Below are positions 17,737-29,223 of a stretch of 64,000 nucleotides of DNA, one piece after another. Each line of letters starts with the position of its first letter. The stretch's first letter is position 1. Origin of the DNA: Sphingomonas caeni (GTDB lineage Bacteria; Pseudomonadota; Alphaproteobacteria; Sphingomonadales; Sphingomonadaceae); contig NZ_JAPDOK010000001.1 in assembly GCF_026013415.1 (NCBI RefSeq), forward strand, positions 437,342 to 501,341, given 5' to 3'. Under the pieces are notes generated by a model, which saw only the letters and a program-made list of their open reading frames with translations, did no database searches and was not told the origin of the DNA. A program made the position numbers and the translations under genes.

Positions 17737-19353
17737 ATGCAATTCAACCAACTCGGTCTCTCGAAGACCGTGCTCTCCGCGCTCGATGCGAAGGGCTATA
17801 CCGTTCCGACTCCGATCCAGGCGCAGGCCATCCCCCCCCTCCTCGAGGGCAAGGACCTGCTCGGCATCGCCCAGACCGGCACCGGCAAGACGCTCGCCTT
17901 CATCGCCCCCTCGATCGACCGCCTGATCGCCAGCGCCAAGCGCCCCCAGCCGCGCGGCTGCCGCATGCTCGTGCTCGCGCCGACGCGTGAACTCGCCGCG
18001 CAGATCGCCGAGAGCGCCAAGGCCTATTCGAAGGGCGCGGCGATCAGCGTCGCCACCATCTTCGGCGGCACCTCGGTCCACAAGAACAAGGTCGATCTCG
18101 CGCGCGGCGTCGACATCCTCGTCGCCACGCCGGGCCGCTTGGTCGATCTGCTCGATCAGCATTACATGATCCTGATGGGCATCGAGATCTTCGTCCTCGA
18201 CGAGGCCGATCAGATGATGGACCTCGGCTTCATCCACGCGCTCAAGCGCATCGTCCGCGAACTGCCTGCCAAGCGCCAGTCGCTCTTCTTCTCGGCGACC
18301 ATGCCCAAGACGATCCGCGATCTCGCGAGCCAGTTCCTGCGCAGCGATCCGGTCGAGGTGAAGGTGACGCCCGTCGCCACCACCGCCGAGCGGGTCGAGC
18401 AGTCGGTCACGTTCGTCAACCAGGCCGAGAAGCAGTCGCTCCTCACGCTGATGGTCCGCGATCCGTCGGTCGAGCGCGCGCTGATCTTCACCCGCACCAA
18501 GCACGGCGCCGACCGCATCGTGAAATTGCTCGCGGGCAACGGCATCGCCGCCAACGCGATCCACGGCAACAAGAGCCAGCCCCAGCGCGAGCGCGCTTTG
18601 GGCGAGTTCAAGGCCGGCAAGGTAAAGCTGCTGATCGCGACCGACATCGCCGCGCGCGGCATCGACGTGTCGGGCGTCAGCCATGTCTTCAACTTCGAGC
18701 TGCCCAACGTGCCCGAGCAATATGTCCACCGCATCGGCCGCACGGCGCGCGCGGGCGCAACCGGCATCGCCATCAGCTTCTGCGCCGATGACGAGCGGCC
18801 CTATCTGCGCGACATCGAGAAACTGACCCGCCAGAAGGTGACGATCGTCCCGCTTCCGGCGGACTTCGTCAACGAATCCGCCAAGATCAAGTCAACCCGC
18901 TCGCCGGTGTCGATCAGCCGTGACGAGGCAAATGGCCGCAACGGCCGCGCGATGCAGAACCAGCGCACCCGCCCAGCGGGCGGCAACGGAAACGCGCGTT
19001 CGCAAGGCCAGGGCCGTCCGCAGGGCGACCGCGATGGCCAGCGTTCGGGCGGCAACCGCTATCCCGATGCGCGCGCCGGTGTGCACCAGGCGCGTCCCGC
19101 CGGCGAGCGTCCCGCCCGCCCTGCCGCCGAGCAGCGCCCCCAGCAGGCCCGCCCCGCCGGTAGCGACAAATGGGCCCATCTCGACCAGCGCCCCGCCCAG
19201 GGCGAGCAGCGGCGGAGCGACGCCCCGCGCGGCGCCCCTCATGGCGATCGTCCGCAGGGCGACGCGCCCCGCAACTATGCCCGCCCCAAGGGCAAGTTCC
19301 ACGGCCGTCCGTCGCAGGGCGGCCAGCGTCAGGGCGGCAACCGCGCGCGTTGA
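17737..19353 (+). CDS. DEAD-box RNA helicase (RhlE-like)
   Basis: ATP-dependent RNA helicase of 538 residues for RNA remodelling or ribosome assembly. All motifs are present: Q motif (FNQLGLSKTVLSAL with PTPIQAQAIP), AQTGTGKT (I), PTRELAAQI (Ia), TPGRLVDL, DEAD (II), SATMP (III), IFTRTKHGADRIVKLL (IV), TDIAARGIDV (V) and HRIGRTARAG (VI). The last ~160 residues are disordered and rich in Arg, Gly, Gln and Pro, an RNA-binding tail of the RhlE/CsdA kind. The start at 17737 gives the standard N-terminus; the 180-bp leader may hold cold-responsive control, which is inference. Confidence 0.95.
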   Translation: MQFNQLGLSKTVLSALDAKGYTVPTPIQAQAIPPLLEGKDLLGIAQTGTGKTLAFIAPSIDRLIASAKRPQPRGCRMLVLAPTRELAAQIAESAKAYSKGAAISVATIFGGTSVHKNKVDLARGVDILVATPGRLVDLLDQHYMILMGIEIFVLDEADQMMDLGFIHALKRIVRELPAKRQSLFFSATMPKTIRDLASQFLRSDPVEVKVTPVATTAERVEQSVTFVNQAEKQSLLTLMVRDPSVERALIFTRTKHGADRIVKLLAGNGIAANAIHGNKSQPQRERALGEFKAGKVKLLIATDIAARGIDVSGVSHVFNFELPNVPEQYVHRIGRTARAGATGIAISFCADDERPYLRDIEKLTRQKVTIVPLPADFVNESAKIKSTRSPVSISRDEANGRNGRAMQNQRTRPAGGNGNARSQGQGRPQGDRDGQRSGGNRYPDARAGVHQARPAGERPARPAAEQRPQQARPAGSDKWAHLDQRPAQGEQRRSDAPRGAPHGDRPQGDAPRNYARPKGKFHGRPSQGGQRQGGNRAR

Positions 19354-19470
19354 TGGGCGACCTGGCTCGGCGGGCTTCCCTTTGGATGCCCGCCGGACCT
19401 AATGCTTCGGGCGAATCCGCTCGGCGAGCATGCGGGCGAAGCGCAGCTGCCGCCGCCGGCCAACGCGCCT

Positions 19471-20145
19471 TTACCCCCCATTCGCCCGGAACAGCGCCAG
19501 CGTCCGTTCCCGCGCCAGCGCCGCGCTTGCCGGATCATAGTCGGCGCGCTGGTCGCAGTTGAAGCCATGCCCGGCGTCATAGATGAACACCTCCAGCTTC
19601 GGGTGCCCCGCCGCGATCGCCTTCTCCAAGCCCTCCATCGGGATGCCGGCATCGTGCCGCCCGAAATGGAGGATGGTCGGGCACCGCGGCACCTCGTCCG
19701 CCGCACCGGGGATCAGGCTGCCATAATAGCCCGATGCCGCTGCGACCCCGTCCATCCGCGTGGCGGCAAACCAGGTCACCGACCCGCCATAGCAATAGCC
19801 GGCGACGAATACTGGCCCCTTGGGCCTGAGCGCATCGATGCAGGTCTGCGTATCCGCCAGCGTCAGCGCAAACGGATGCTCCTCACGCGCAAGCCTGCGC
19901 CCCGCCGCGATGCCCGCCTCGTCATACCCGACCTCGAACCCCGGCGCCTCGCGGTCGAACAGGGCGGGTGCCAGCACCTCATAGCCCTCGCCCGCGAAAT
20001 CCTCGCACACGCTACGGATATGATCGTTGACCCCGAAAATCTCCTGGATCAGCACCAGCCCGCCGCGCCGCTCGCCTGCGGGCTCGGCATGATAGACGGC
20101 AACCTCCGCACCATCGGCCATGGCCATGCGGATGAAGCTGCCCAT
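19471..20145 (-). CDS. Dienelactone hydrolase family protein
   Basis: Cytoplasmic alpha/beta hydrolase of 224 residues with a Cys nucleophile, related to carboxymethylenebutenolidase. Motifs are LVLIQEIFGVNDHIRSVCEDFA, the nucleophile elbow GYCYGGS, an Asp in FGRHDAGIP and the His in YDAGHGFNCD. The start at 20145 lies five bases after the stop of the upstream secreted protein gene. No aromatic ring-cleavage genes are nearby, so a true dienelactone substrate is doubtful. Confidence 0.9.
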   Translation of the reverse strand: MGSFIRMAMADGAEVAVYHAEPAGERRGGLVLIQEIFGVNDHIRSVCEDFAGEGYEVLAPALFDREAPGFEVGYDEAGIAAGRRLAREEHPFALTLADTQTCIDALRPKGPVFVAGYCYGGSVTWFAATRMDGVAAASGYYGSLIPGAADEVPRCPTILHFGRHDAGIPMEGLEKAIAAGHPKLEVFIYDAGHGFNCDQRADYDPASAALARERTLALFRANGG

Positions 20146-20150
20146 CGCGC

Positions 20151-20795
20151 TCAGTCCGGCTTGACGTGGATCGTCAGCGCGAAGGCCCGGGCTTTCGCCT
20201 TGAGCCGGGCGATATCGGCCGGATCGTCGCCCGGGGCGGTGAAGATCACCATCACCATGCGCTTGCCGGCCACGGTCATGCATCCGCCGAGCGAGACGCG
20301 GCGCTCCTGGCCGATCTCGACCGACACGGTCCCGCCCATATAGCCGCACACATCGTCATGGCCCATCAGCCGGATATCGGTCCGCACGGTCGCGTCCATG
20401 CCGGTTTCCCGCTTCACCACATCGGCCATTTCCTGGTCGTCGATCTGGGCGTCCTTCTCGGGCGCATTGAAGTCGGGAAGGTCGAGCACGTCGCGCAGCG
20501 TCACCGGCAGCTCGACGGCCTGATAGGGAGTCTTGACGACGAAATAGCTCAGGGGGTTGGCGGCGGAACCGCACGATATCACCGATAGCGCCGTCATATT
20601 CTCGCGGTCGGCCACGGCGATCGCGCGCATCCGCTCGACCTCGGCGGCGCTCGCCGGCAGGCAATAGCCCGCCGGGACCGGCGCGGTATAGTTCACCCCG
20701 CCGATGCCGAACGACGCCGTCCCGCCCTGCTGGGCCCAAGCCGGCGCGGCCACCGCCAGCGCCGCAACGGCAAGCCCGATGCCAAATCCCCGCAT
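20151..20795 (-). CDS. Hypothetical secreted protein, tandem paralog A
   Basis: A 214-residue exported protein of unknown function with signal peptide MRGFGIGLAVAALAVAAPAWA. The start at 20795 is preferred because GAGGAG precedes it; an ATG at 20810 overlaps the previous stop. The mature protein begins ASFGIGGVNYTAPVPAGYC and later has DDVCGYMGGTVSVEIG and VSLGGCMTVAGKRMVMVIFTAP. The upstream gene encodes a protein with the same layout, so the pair arose by duplication. Conserved Cys positions suggest disulfides. Confidence 0.7.
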   Translation of the reverse strand: MRGFGIGLAVAALAVAAPAWAQQGGTASFGIGGVNYTAPVPAGYCLPASAAEVERMRAIAVADRENMTALSVISCGSAANPLSYFVVKTPYQAVELPVTLRDVLDLPDFNAPEKDAQIDDQEMADVVKRETGMDATVRTDIRLMGHDDVCGYMGGTVSVEIGQERRVSLGGCMTVAGKRMVMVIFTAPGDDPADIARLKAKARAFALTIHVKPD

Positions 20796-20806
20796 GTTTC
20801 CGCTCC

Positions 20807-21454
20807 TCATTCGCGCGCCTGGATCGATTGGGCGAGCCGCTTGAGCCCGGGCAGCGCCGCCACCCCCGACGCCTTGTCGGTCCCGCTGCTATAGTGGAAG
20901 ACATAGACGGCATGCCCGCCGACCGCAGTGATGCAGCCGGTCAGCATGATGTCCACCGATCCGGCCCCTTCGACCTGATAATGGATGATGCCCGCCAGAT
21001 AGCCGCAAAATTCGTCCATCCCTACCGGCTGGATACCCGCGTCGATGGTGACGTTGCGGGCGAACGCATCGCTCAGATCCCGCTCCTGCTCCTTGCGCGC
21101 GGAATCGGTGAGCAGCGACCTCGCATGCATCGCCTGGGGCAGCGTGTCGCGCAGCTGCTTCTGCATCTCCGGCAGCGTCATTCCCCCATCGCGCACCACC
21201 ATCACCGCGAAGAAATCGAAGGGCTGCAGCGACACCGCGCCGCACCGCGCGAACACGGCGTCGGGCACCTTGTCCGGCGCGGCTCCGCGCTGGGTCCTCA
21301 TATAGGTGTCGATCGCCGGGCCGGTGGAGCAATAGCCCTCGGGCGCGGGCACGGCATAGCGCGTGCCGCCCACGCCGAACTCGGCGGTCTGCGCCGGCGC
21401 GGGCGCCGCCCATGCCAGCAACACCGCCGCCGCCGCGCCGATCAGATTACGCAT
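20807..21454 (-). CDS. Hypothetical secreted protein, tandem paralog B
   Basis: A 215-residue exported protein, signal peptide MRNLIGAAAAVLLAWAAPAPA. The mature start AEFGVGGTRYAVPAPEGYC matches the FGIGGVNYTAPVPAGYC of its downstream neighbour. The second half matches too (MDEFCGYLAGIIHYQVEG, IMLTGCITAVGGHAVYVFHYS). The two genes overlap by ATGA or lie 11 bp apart, depending on the start. Function is unknown; a shared envelope role is inferred. Confidence 0.7.
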   Translation of the reverse strand: MRNLIGAAAAVLLAWAAPAPAQTAEFGVGGTRYAVPAPEGYCSTGPAIDTYMRTQRGAAPDKVPDAVFARCGAVSLQPFDFFAVMVVRDGGMTLPEMQKQLRDTLPQAMHARSLLTDSARKEQERDLSDAFARNVTIDAGIQPVGMDEFCGYLAGIIHYQVEGAGSVDIMLTGCITAVGGHAVYVFHYSSGTDKASGVAALPGLKRLAQSIQARE

Positions 21455-21595
21455 CCCGTACTCCCCGAAAAACGAATATATTCAAATCATTGTCTAGCCA
21501 GCCGCACGCTCGCCGCAAAGACGGGCGCTCCCACCTTCAACTGCGGGATGGCGCCGCCGCCAGCGCAAGCCCGGCCGCTGTGAGCATCGTGCCCC

Positions 21596-22519
21596 TCATC
21601 GCAGCCGCCGCGCCCGCTCGGCATCGTCGGCATCCGCCGCCATTCGGCTCTGCATGCGTCCGATGCCCTCCTCGGCCTCGCTGCGGCGCCCGAGCAGGGG
21701 CTGGGCACGCTGGTACCAGGCCAGCGCGCCCCTCAGGTCGCCCGCCGCCTCGGCGCACAGGCCCAGGTTGAACAGGATCGAGGCATGGTTGGGCGCGCGG
21801 CCGTTCATCGCGGTAAAGCCCGCACAGGCCGAGCGCAGATCGCGCTGGGTGAGCCTGATCAGATCCTTGAACGGCTTCACCTCGGGCTTGGGCAGGTCCT
21901 TGGTGCTTTCCCGAAATCGAATGCGATAAGTGTCGGTGCGCGGGACGATGTCATTGCGCACCGATGCCGCCACCTCGTTCGCCATCGCCGATATCATCTC
22001 CTCGGCGGTGCGCGGCGCGCTCTGCCCCTCGCACCAGTCGATCTGCTGACGCAGCGGCTTGTTCGCCGAATAGACGATTTGCCCATCATAGCGGACGATC
22101 CGGACATCCACGGTCAGGTTCGCAACCCGCTGAGTGCAGCGGATTTCAAACTCCTGCTCCCGGATGCATTTCTTGTTGGCGTCGCGCTCGACGCAGCGCT
22201 TCTCCTTGCGCCGGTAATAGCTGTCCTCGACCCCGCTCGAAACGCCGCCGCTCAGCATGCCGTCGGCATTGCCGCCGCTGCGCCGCCCGCCCTGCAGGTT
22301 GAAATAGCCGGTGCTGGCCAGCGCGCGCTCGATCGCCGATCCGACCTGGTAGCCGTCGCGCCCGTCGATCCGCCCGACCGACAGCGAGCCCAGCATCGCC
22401 GCCTCGCGGTACGGCGCGGGGAAGCGCCCCGTCATCGTCGCGGTCTCGGCAATCGCCGCCGTCGCCACCAGCCCCGCGACCGCCGCCGCGGCCACCCATT
22501 TCACCCGATTCGCGCGCAT
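21596..22519 (-). CDS. Hypothetical periplasmic/envelope protein with tetratricopeptide-like C-terminus
   Basis: Exported protein of 307 residues, signal peptide MRANRVKWVAAAAVAGLVATAAIA. After REAAMLGSLSVGRIDGRDGYQVGSA comes ERALASTGYFNLQGG, which recalls the CsgG-like pattern of proteins computing a level for a minor envelope component. Four cysteines cluster in KRCVERDANKKCIREQEFEIRC. The C-terminal NHASILFNLGLCAEAAGDLRGALAWYQRAQPLL is one tetratricopeptide repeat. No assigned function; the CsgG likeness is weak. Divergent from the small repeat protein at 22635. Confidence 0.65.
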   Translation of the reverse strand: MRANRVKWVAAAAVAGLVATAAIAETATMTGRFPAPYREAAMLGSLSVGRIDGRDGYQVGSAIERALASTGYFNLQGGRRSGGNADGMLSGGVSSGVEDSYYRRKEKRCVERDANKKCIREQEFEIRCTQRVANLTVDVRIVRYDGQIVYSANKPLRQQIDWCEGQSAPRTAEEMISAMANEVAASVRNDIVPRTDTYRIRFRESTKDLPKPEVKPFKDLIRLTQRDLRSACAGFTAMNGRAPNHASILFNLGLCAEAAGDLRGALAWYQRAQPLLGRRSEAEEGIGRMQSRMAADADDAERARRLR

Positions 22520-22634
22520 GCCCCATCCCCCTCTCGATGCCGGGGCGGAACCTGTCTCAGCCGCGCGCCCTGCACAACCCGATTCATGCCTTGCCCGATT
22601 CGCGCTTCGCGCCGGTCCTGATATGGTGCCGGCC

Positions 22635-22883
22635 ATGACGCTGCCCGTCCCAACCGAACCCGACGAGAGGAAGAGGGCCGTCGCCGCCGGCGCAACCGCG
22701 ATCGGCGCCGCGACCATCGGTGCGCTCTCCTTCGTCGCGGGCGCGGTCGGGGCGCTGGCGATCGGCGCGCTCGCGATCGGCAAGCTGCGCATCGGCAAGG
22801 CGCGTATCGGCGAGTTGGAGATCGACACGCTCAAGGTCCGCCACCTCGAAATCGAGGACAGGGCCGAGGCCTCCGACCCCTGA
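22635..22883 (+). CDS. Small protein with pentad repeats (beta-helix-like)
   Basis: An 82-residue protein. After an Ala/Gly-rich hydrophobic stretch (GATAIGAATIGALSFVAGAVG) comes a five-residue periodic pattern: AIGAL, AIGKL, RIGKA, RIGEL, EIDTL, KVRHL, EIEDR. Such Ile/Leu pentads form short right-handed beta-helices in pentapeptide-like and bactofilin-like proteins. Start at 22635 or 22623 is unresolved. Unknown function; it precedes the atp operon by 132 bp. Confidence 0.55.
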   Translation: MTLPVPTEPDERKRAVAAGATAIGAATIGALSFVAGAVGALAIGALAIGKLRIGKARIGELEIDTLKVRHLEIEDRAEASDP

Positions 22884-23015
22884 GACTCGTCCGGGTTGCA
22901 TCGCAGCAACTCCGATGCTAACCGCGCCGCGACCCATCGGGGGCGCCTCCTTAGCGGGAGTGCAGCCCCTTTTTCGAATGGGGCCAACTCCTGCTCCCAA
23001 GAGGAACTTAATCGC

Positions 23016-23570
23016 GTGGAGAATTCCGGCGGTATCCAGGCCAGCTTAAGCGGACGCTATGCCACCGCATTGTTCGAGCTCGCCCGCGATTCGAAGACCC
23101 TCGCGACGGTTGAGGCGAGCCTCGGCACGGTGCGCGACGCGCTCGCCGAATCGGTCGACTTCAAGGCGCTGACGACCAGCCCGCTGATTGCGCGCAAGGA
23201 CGCCGCCAAGTCGGTCGCCGCGGTCGCGAAGCTGCTCGAGCTCGACGCGACCACCGCGAGCTTCCTCGGCGTCCTCGCGGAGAATCGCCGCCTCGCGCAG
23301 CTCCCCGCGATCATCAAGTCGTTCCGCGCGCTCGCGGCGAACTTCCGCGGCGAAACCAGCGCCGAAGTCGTTTCGGCGCATCCGTTGACCGCCGCCCAGG
23401 TGACCGAGCTCAAGCAGCAGCTCCGCACCCGTATCGGTCGTGACGTTTCGGTCGACCTCGCGGTCGATCCCTCGCTGCTGGGCGGCCTGGTCGTGAAGAT
23501 CGGCTCCCAGATGATCGACAGCTCGATCAAGACCCGTCTCAATACCCTCGCGCACGCGATGAAAGGCTGA
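23016..23570 (+). CDS. atpH: ATP synthase F1 subunit delta
   Basis: Peripheral stalk subunit of F1, 184 residues, linking the alpha3beta3 head to the b subunits. The GTG start at 23016 follows GAGGAAC; the N-terminus ENSGGIQASLSGRYATALFELA and the C-terminus VDPSLLGGLVVKIGSQMIDSSIKTRLNTLAHAM are the standard delta/OSCP signatures. First gene of the atpHAGDC operon; in alphaproteobacteria the F0 genes normally lie elsewhere and are not in this window. Confidence 0.96.
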   Translation: MENSGGIQASLSGRYATALFELARDSKTLATVEASLGTVRDALAESVDFKALTTSPLIARKDAAKSVAAVAKLLELDATTASFLGVLAENRRLAQLPAIIKSFRALAANFRGETSAEVVSAHPLTAAQVTELKQQLRTRIGRDVSVDLAVDPSLLGGLVVKIGSQMIDSSIKTRLNTLAHAMKG

Positions 23571-23578
23571 AGGCTTAG

Positions 23579-25111
<1,533 letters not shown>

Positions 25112-25118
25112 CCAACAC

Positions 25119-25199
25119 CGTCACCCCGGCGAAAGCCGGGGCCCAGAGCCACAAGCGGCTCGCTCGAAACCCTGGGTCCCGGCTTTCGCCGGGATGACG
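25119..25199. repeat. REP-like palindromic element, copy 1 (between atpA and atpG)
   Basis: Two 28-nt inverted arms (25119-25146 and 25172-25199) differ at two positions. The core is CCGGCGAAAGCCGGG. The same element, with the same 28-nt arms, lies at 52743-52824 between the two halves of metH. The arms can form a very stable hairpin inside the operon mRNA, and such repeats are common between sphingomonad genes. Confidence 0.9.
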
Positions 25200-25212
25200 A
25201 AAAAGGAAGAAG

Positions 25213-26097
25213 ATGGCTTCTCTTAAGGCCCTCAAGATCCGCATCGGCTCGGTGAAGTCGACGCAGAAGATCACCAAGGCGATGAAGATGGTCGCCGCCG
25301 CGAAGCTGCGCCGTGCGCAGGAAGCGGCCGAGGCCGGGCGTCCCTATGCCCAGCGCCTCGAGGCGGTCGTCGCGTCGCTCGCCGGCAAGGTGAGGGTCAG
25401 CGAATCCAGCCCCAGGCTGCTCGCGGGCACCGGCAAGGATCAGGTCCATCTGCTGGTGGTCGCCACCTCGGACAAGGGCCTGGCCGGCGCGTTCAACACC
25501 AACATCGCCCGCCTGGCACGCAAGCATGCGCGCGACCTCGTCGCCGCCGGCAAGACGGTCAAGATCTACACGATCGGCCGCAAGGGCCGCGGCGTGCTCA
25601 ACCGCGAGTTCCGCGCCAACATGGTCCATGGCATCGAGCCGGGCGATCTCGGCAAGCTGAGCTTCGCCGATGCCCGCGGCTATGCCGACGACATCATCGC
25701 CCGCTTCGAGGCCGGCGAATATGACGTGGCGACGCTCTTCTATTCCAACTTCAAGTCGGTCCTGACCCAGGAGCCGACCGCGCAGCAGATCGTCCCGGTC
25801 TCGATCCCCGAGGCCGCCGCCGCGGCCGAGACCGGCGTCTCCGCCGCGACCGAATACGAGCCCGAGGAGGAGGAGCTTCTCGCCGACCTGCTCCCGCGCA
25901 ACGTCGCGATCCAGCTCTACCGCGCGATCCGCGAGAACGCCGCATCCGAGCAGGGCTCGAAGATGACCGCGATGGACAATGCCACGCGCAACGCGGGCGA
26001 TCTGATCAAGCGGCTGAGCATCCAGTATAACCGCGCCCGCCAGGCCGCGATCACCACCGAACTCGTCGAAATCATCTCCGGCGCCGAAGCGCTCTAA
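25213..26097 (+). CDS. atpG: ATP synthase F1 subunit gamma
   Basis: Central rotor shaft of F1, 294 residues. The N-terminal helix (LKIRIGSVKSTQKITKAMKMVAAAKLRRAQ) and C-terminal helix (AMDNATRNAGDLIKRLSIQYNRARQAAITTELVEIISGA) are clear. GAAGAAG precedes the start. It sits between two intergenic repeats, so its mRNA level could be tuned by hairpins. Confidence 0.98.
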   Translation: MASLKALKIRIGSVKSTQKITKAMKMVAAAKLRRAQEAAEAGRPYAQRLEAVVASLAGKVRVSESSPRLLAGTGKDQVHLLVVATSDKGLAGAFNTNIARLARKHARDLVAAGKTVKIYTIGRKGRGVLNREFRANMVHGIEPGDLGKLSFADARGYADDIIARFEAGEYDVATLFYSNFKSVLTQEPTAQQIVPVSIPEAAAAAETGVSAATEYEPEEEELLADLLPRNVAIQLYRAIRENAASEQGSKMTAMDNATRNAGDLIKRLSIQYNRARQAAITTELVEIISGAEAL

Positions 26098-27672
<1,575 letters not shown>

Positions 27673-27680
27673 CCTACTTT

Positions 27681-27824
27681 CCTTCTCCCCGTGGGAGAAG
27701 GATACCAAGACTTGCCAGCTTGCTGGCTAGTCGGAGTTGGATGAGGGTGATCGGCCAGACTTGGTCACCCTCACCCTCCCACCGCCTTCGGCGGCGGGCC
27801 CCTCCCTCTCCCAAAGGGAGAGGG
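27681..27824. repeat. Compound intergenic repeat with several hairpins (between atpD and atpC)
   Basis: A mosaic of short inverted repeats: CCTTCTCCC/GGGAGAAGG (27681-27701), a GAGGGTGA/TCACCCTC pair across 27740-27775, CCGCC-TTC-GGCGG near 27782, and CCCTCTCCC/GGGAGAGGG (27804-27824). It fills most of the 167-bp gap before atpC. The related element at 32206-32332 also ends in C/T-rich hairpins. It may act as partial terminator or mRNA stabiliser; this is inference. Confidence 0.75.
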
Positions 27825-27839
27825 GTATAGGACAGGAAA

Positions 27840-28094
27840 ATGCTGCACTTCGAACTCGTCACCCCCGAAAAGCTCGTCCGTTCGGAAGAGGTGTACATGG
27901 TCACCGTCCCCGGCACCGAGGGCGATTTCGGTGTGCTCCAGGGCCACGCCCCCTTCATGTCGACCGTCCGCGACGGCAACCTCTCGATCTACCGGACCGA
28001 CAAGGGCGAGCCCGAGACGATCCGCATCGAGGGCGGCTTCGCGGAAGTGAATGCCAAGGGGCTCACCGTCCTCGCCGAGAAGGTCGAGGGCTAG
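27840..28094 (+). CDS. atpC: ATP synthase F1 subunit epsilon (short form)
   Basis: Rotor subunit that contacts gamma and the c-ring, 84 residues. The N-terminal beta-sandwich is complete ([36 protein letters not shown], then [23 protein letters not shown]). The C-terminal two-helix domain that inhibits ATP hydrolysis in other bacteria is absent; the protein ends after the sandwich. This is a normal alphaproteobacterial shortening. The stop interlocks with that of the converging gene (CTAG, 28091-28094). Confidence 0.96.
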   Translation: MLHFELVTPEKLVRSEEVYMVTVPGTEGDFGVLQGHAPFMSTVRDGNLSIYRTDKGEPETIRIEGGFAEVNAKGLTVLAEKVEG

Positions 28095-28618
28095 GACCGC
28101 GGTTTCGCCAGCCGATAGCTCGAGCTGTACAGCTTGCCGTCGATCCAGCTTTCCTCGAGGGTCAGCACGTCGCCCTCCCGCACGAAGCGGGAGCGAAACC
28201 GCCCGCGCGCGAACGCGACCTGGGTCGGCCCTCGCGAGACTTCGCGCATCCGCTGTTCCGCCCCCGGGCCCCGGCCGAAGCCCTGATCGACGCGAACGCC
28301 GTATTCCAGCCGGCCGCGCTTCTCGCCGATCCGCATGAAGACGAAGCTGTCGTTGCGGCCGCTATAGGCTGTTCGTTGCTCGCCCAGCATCACCCCATCC
28401 TTCACCACCCAGGTAACGCATTGCGGACCCAGCCAGGGCTGCATGCTGTGGCCGGTGATCGTAACGGGAAGCGCCGGGTCCGCCGGCGCGATAGTGGTCA
28501 GCTCGGGCTCGGCCCCGCGTGGGCACCATGTTCCCGCCAGCCATAACGGCAGATCCTGCGCCCGCGCCCCGGCGGGCATCAGCGCCAGCAACCCCGCAAT
28601 CGCCCACATCACGCGCAC
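28091..28618 (-). CDS. Secreted DUF6265-like protein, paralog 1
   Basis: A 175-residue exported protein, GTG start at 28618 chosen because GGAGG lies five bases upstream and it gives a charged signal peptide ([20 protein letters not shown]). The core [13 protein letters not shown], later [17 protein letters not shown] and LTLEESW matches two other proteins nearby (28681 and 29976), all sharing a WL.GTW start and a E.SRG..V.F segment. The lipocalin-like DUF6265 family has unknown function. An ATG at 28609 is an alternative start. Confidence 0.72.
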   Translation of the reverse strand: MRVMWAIAGLLALMPAGARAQDLPLWLAGTWCPRGAEPELTTIAPADPALPVTITGHSMQPWLGPQCVTWVVKDGVMLGEQRTAYSGRNDSFVFMRIGEKRGRLEYGVRVDQGFGRGPGAEQRMREVSRGPTQVAFARGRFRSRFVREGDVLTLEESWIDGKLYSSSYRLAKPRS

Positions 28619-28680
28619 CGCAGCCTCCCGGAACCTTGCGGAGGATGCTGACACCATGCACCCCGCGCGGCAACCGTCCC

Positions 28681-29139
28681 TCAATCGAGCGCGATCGCCC
28701 GGTACTTCCAACGCATCGCGTGGCTGCCGTCCTTGAGCGAGATCTCCGCCATCAGAAACTCGCCCTCGCGCCAATAGCGGATCCGCTGGGGGTAATCATG
28801 CGCGGGATTTTCGAACACGACCTCATGCTCCCCGCGCGAGGTCTCGCGGAAATCGACCGGCGGCGCGCCATCCGGCGAGGCGCGGAACACCGCGACCGTG
28901 CCGTCGAAGCGGATCGACATCGTCTCGGTGCCGGTCAGCTTGCCGTCGCTAAAGTTGCGGCTGACGCCGGTCATCACCCCGTCATGGATCGGCCGCCAGC
29001 GCTCGGCGACTTCGGGGGTCACGCCCGTCTCGGTGTGCCAATTGCCGACCATCCAGTCGAGCGGCCCACCCTGCGCCGCCAGTCCAGCCAGCGGCGTCAG
29101 CATCAGCGCCGCTGCGATCATCGCTACTATCCCGCGCAT
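28681..29139 (-). CDS. Secreted DUF6265 family protein, paralog 2
   Basis: A 152-residue exported protein with signal peptide MRGIVAMIAAALMLTPLAGLA after GGAGACC. The mature domain (LDWMVGNWHTETGVTPEVAERW, GVMTGVSRNF, GTETMSIRFDG, FRETSRGEHEVVFENPAHDYPQRIRYWRE) is the canonical DUF6265 pattern, probably a small lipocalin-like beta-barrel. Same orientation as paralog 1 and 62 bp upstream of it. Confidence 0.82.
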   Translation of the reverse strand: MRGIVAMIAAALMLTPLAGLAAQGGPLDWMVGNWHTETGVTPEVAERWRPIHDGVMTGVSRNFSDGKLTGTETMSIRFDGTVAVFRASPDGAPPVDFRETSRGEHEVVFENPAHDYPQRIRYWREGEFLMAEISLKDGSHAMRWKYRAIALD

Positions 29140-29223
29140 CCCCGGTCTCCTGTCCTGTCGGTGCCGCGATAGCCTCCAGCGCCCATACTGGCTTGAACCG
29201 ACACGACATGCCATCCTTCCCGT

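Noticed and set aside
19354..19470. Short minus-strand peptide ending ARMLAERIRPKH between the helicase and the dienelactone hydrolase
   Set aside because: It looks slightly protein-like but has no start, ribosome site or recognisable remainder; not enough for a gene or pseudogene call.
25119..25199. The palindrome between atpA and atpG as a transcription terminator
   Set aside because: No U-run follows, the same sequence occurs at 52743, and the operon must continue; it is better described as a repeat.
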